From: Pseudomonas chlororaphis
GTDB lineage: Bacteria > Pseudomonadota > Gammaproteobacteria > Pseudomonadales > Pseudomonadaceae
Direction: 5' to 3'
Assembly: GCF_000783395.1 (NCBI RefSeq)
Contig: NZ_JSFK01000005.1
Coordinates: forward strand, 1-64,000
Length of the DNA: 64,000 nucleotides
Shown: in pieces, positions 63,130 to 64,000 of the stretch
Numbering within the stretch: position 1 is the first letter of the stretch
How the letters are laid out: each line of letters starts with the position of its first letter
Translations under genes and position numbers: made by a program
Notes under the pieces: generated by a model
Told to the model about the DNA's origin: nothing
The model's database searches: none
Seen by the model: only the letters and a program-made list of their open reading frames with translations

Positions 63130-64000
63130 TCAGCTCCCGCTCTCAGGAAAACCGTGGAAGAAACTCGCGACATGCGCAGCATCCAGCGCAGCGAGGGTCG
63201 GCGGGTTCCAGCGAGGTGTCTTGTCTTTATCGATCAGCAGGGCGCGTACGCCTTCGATCAGGTCGCCGCGGGCGAACCACTGGCGATCCAGATGCAGTTC
63301 GAGAGCGAAGCAGTGCTCCAGGCTCAAGTGACGGCCGCGACGGAGCATTTCCAGGGTCACTGCCATAGCCAGCGGTGAACGGGTTTCAAGCAAGTCTGCC
63401 GTGGTGGTCGCCCATTCGTGACTGTCGGCGACGGTCACCGTGCGCAGTTGTTCGACCATGCTCGGCACATCCGGCAGGGCGAAAAAGTGATCGATGGCCG
63501 GGCGCAAAGCTTCGAGCGGCGCGTCGGGCAGGGTTTGTACTGCGTGTTTGGCCAGCAGGTTTTGCAGCGCTTTGAGCGGCGTGTCCTGCCATTCCATCTG
63601 ATCGAGTTTTTCGTCAAGCAGCGCCAGTTTGCTGCTGTCCAGGTACCAGTCGGCGAGGCCGCAATACAGCGCATCCGCCGCACGAATCTGCACGCCGCTG
63701 ACGCCCAGATAAATGCCCAGCTCACCGGGAATGCGTGGCAGGAAATAGCTGCCGCCGACATCCGGGAAATAACCGATCGCCACTTCCGGCATCGCCAGAC
63801 GACTCTTCTCGGTGACCACGCGCAGATCGGCGCCTTGTACCAGCCCCATGCCGCCGCCGAGGACAAAACCGTCCATCAATGCGAGCACCGGTTTGCGGTA
63901 GTGATGAATCGTCAGGTCGAGGGCGTATTCCTCGACAAAGAAATCTTCGTGCAGCGTGTCGCCGCTTTTGAAACTGTCGTACAGCGAGCGAATGTCGCCA
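63130..64000 (-). CDS. 3-hydroxyisobutyryl-CoA hydrolase-like protein, 5' end beyond window
   Basis: At least 289 residues; the frame is open to the right window edge, so the N terminus is missing. The crotonase features are LALMDGFVLGGGMGLVQGAD and EVAIGYFPDVGGSYFLPR, with a long C-terminal helical part (LSLEHCFALELHLDRQWFARGD, read in parts) that marks the 3-hydroxyisobutyryl-CoA hydrolase subfamily. The reaction releases 3-hydroxyisobutyrate in valine degradation. The following acyl-CoA dehydrogenase gene completes the valine steps. Confidence 0.88.
   Translation of the reverse strand, partial: GDIRSLYDSFKSGDTLHEDFFVEEYALDLTIHHYRKPVLALMDGFVLGGGMGLVQGADLRVVTEKSRLAMPEVAIGYFPDVGGSYFLPRIPGELGIYLGVSGVQIRAADALYCGLADWYLDSSKLALLDEKLDQMEWQDTPLKALQNLLAKHAVQTLPDAPLEALRPAIDHFFALPDVPSMVEQLRTVTVADSHEWATTTADLLETRSPLAMAVTLEMLRRGRHLSLEHCFALELHLDRQWFARGDLIEGVRALLIDKDKTPRWNPPTLAALDAAHVASFFHGFPESGS

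Noticed and set aside
1..64000. tRNA, rRNA and prophage genes
   Set aside because: I looked for cloverleaf, rRNA core and phage structural sequences while reading and saw none; a covariance-model scan was not possible.

Overview
The window is a chromosomal segment of a fluorescent Pseudomonas (P. fluorescens group). The evidence is high GC with GC-ending codons, many recognisable Pseudomonas orthologues (gnd-zwf, nhaB, lpxO, sfnG, nudC, pssA, a complete fapABCDEF amyloid operon) and several families of Pseudomonas-type palindromic intergenic repeats. I see no rRNA, tRNA, CRISPR array, prophage or intact insertion sequence.

Layout. 1-5.6 kb: a large Ig-like/YVTN-repeat protein, a CptA-type phosphoethanolamine transferase and a tiny coiled-coil protein. 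5.8-9.2 kb: a translationally coupled gnd-zwf-HAD phosphatase operon. 9.3-13.9 kb: the NhaB antiporter, then an Ig-like repeat protein, a delta-60 repeat protein and a small DUF1652-like protein. 14.2-21 kb: the functional-amyloid locus, with a sigma-54 activator gene convergent to fapABCDEF and a regulatory region upstream of fapA. 21-25.6 kb: pnuC plus an NadR-like kinase, a chemoreceptor, uppP and a DUF1294 gene. 25.7-30.3 kb: a YjbR-like gene, a LysR/azoR divergent pair, a secreted hydrolase and an MFS carrier. 30.5-36.2 kb: a YbiT-type ABC-F ATPase, lpxO, ku, a small secreted protein and a PQQ-type sugar dehydrogenase. 36.3-40 kb: a GNAT-C39 peptidase fusion divergent from a RimK-like ATP-grasp ligase and a CorA-like transporter. 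40.2-46.8 kb: a crotonase, nudC, a TSUP carrier, sfnG, a TetR/DUF1348 pair and pssA. 46.9-51.2 kb: an efeU-efeO-efeB-efeM iron-uptake operon behind Fur-like sites. 51.4-64 kb: an AraC regulator, a 1062-residue polymorphic-toxin-like gene, and two convergent acyl-CoA gene sets that together fit isoleucine and valine degradation. The last gene runs off the window.

Most notable: (i) a fapA upstream region with a GG-N10-GC sigma-54 promoter and six alternating TGAAACA/TGTTTCA half-sites, a strong candidate enhancer for the linked activator; (ii) a GNRA-loop terminator between fapC and fapD that could set amyloid stoichiometry; (iii) the low-GC toxin-like gene with a C-terminal segment resembling a HYD1-type ADP-ribosyltransferase, placed between an AraC regulator and the operon it probably controls, with no visible immunity gene; (iv) the RimK-like/GNAT-C39/CorA-like cluster, an amidoligase-type system of unknown product; (v) two copies of a roughly 190-bp inverted-repeat element.

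Starts were chosen by ribosome-binding site and family length, so many differ from the longest open frame. All family assignments come from reading the translations. No database search was run.
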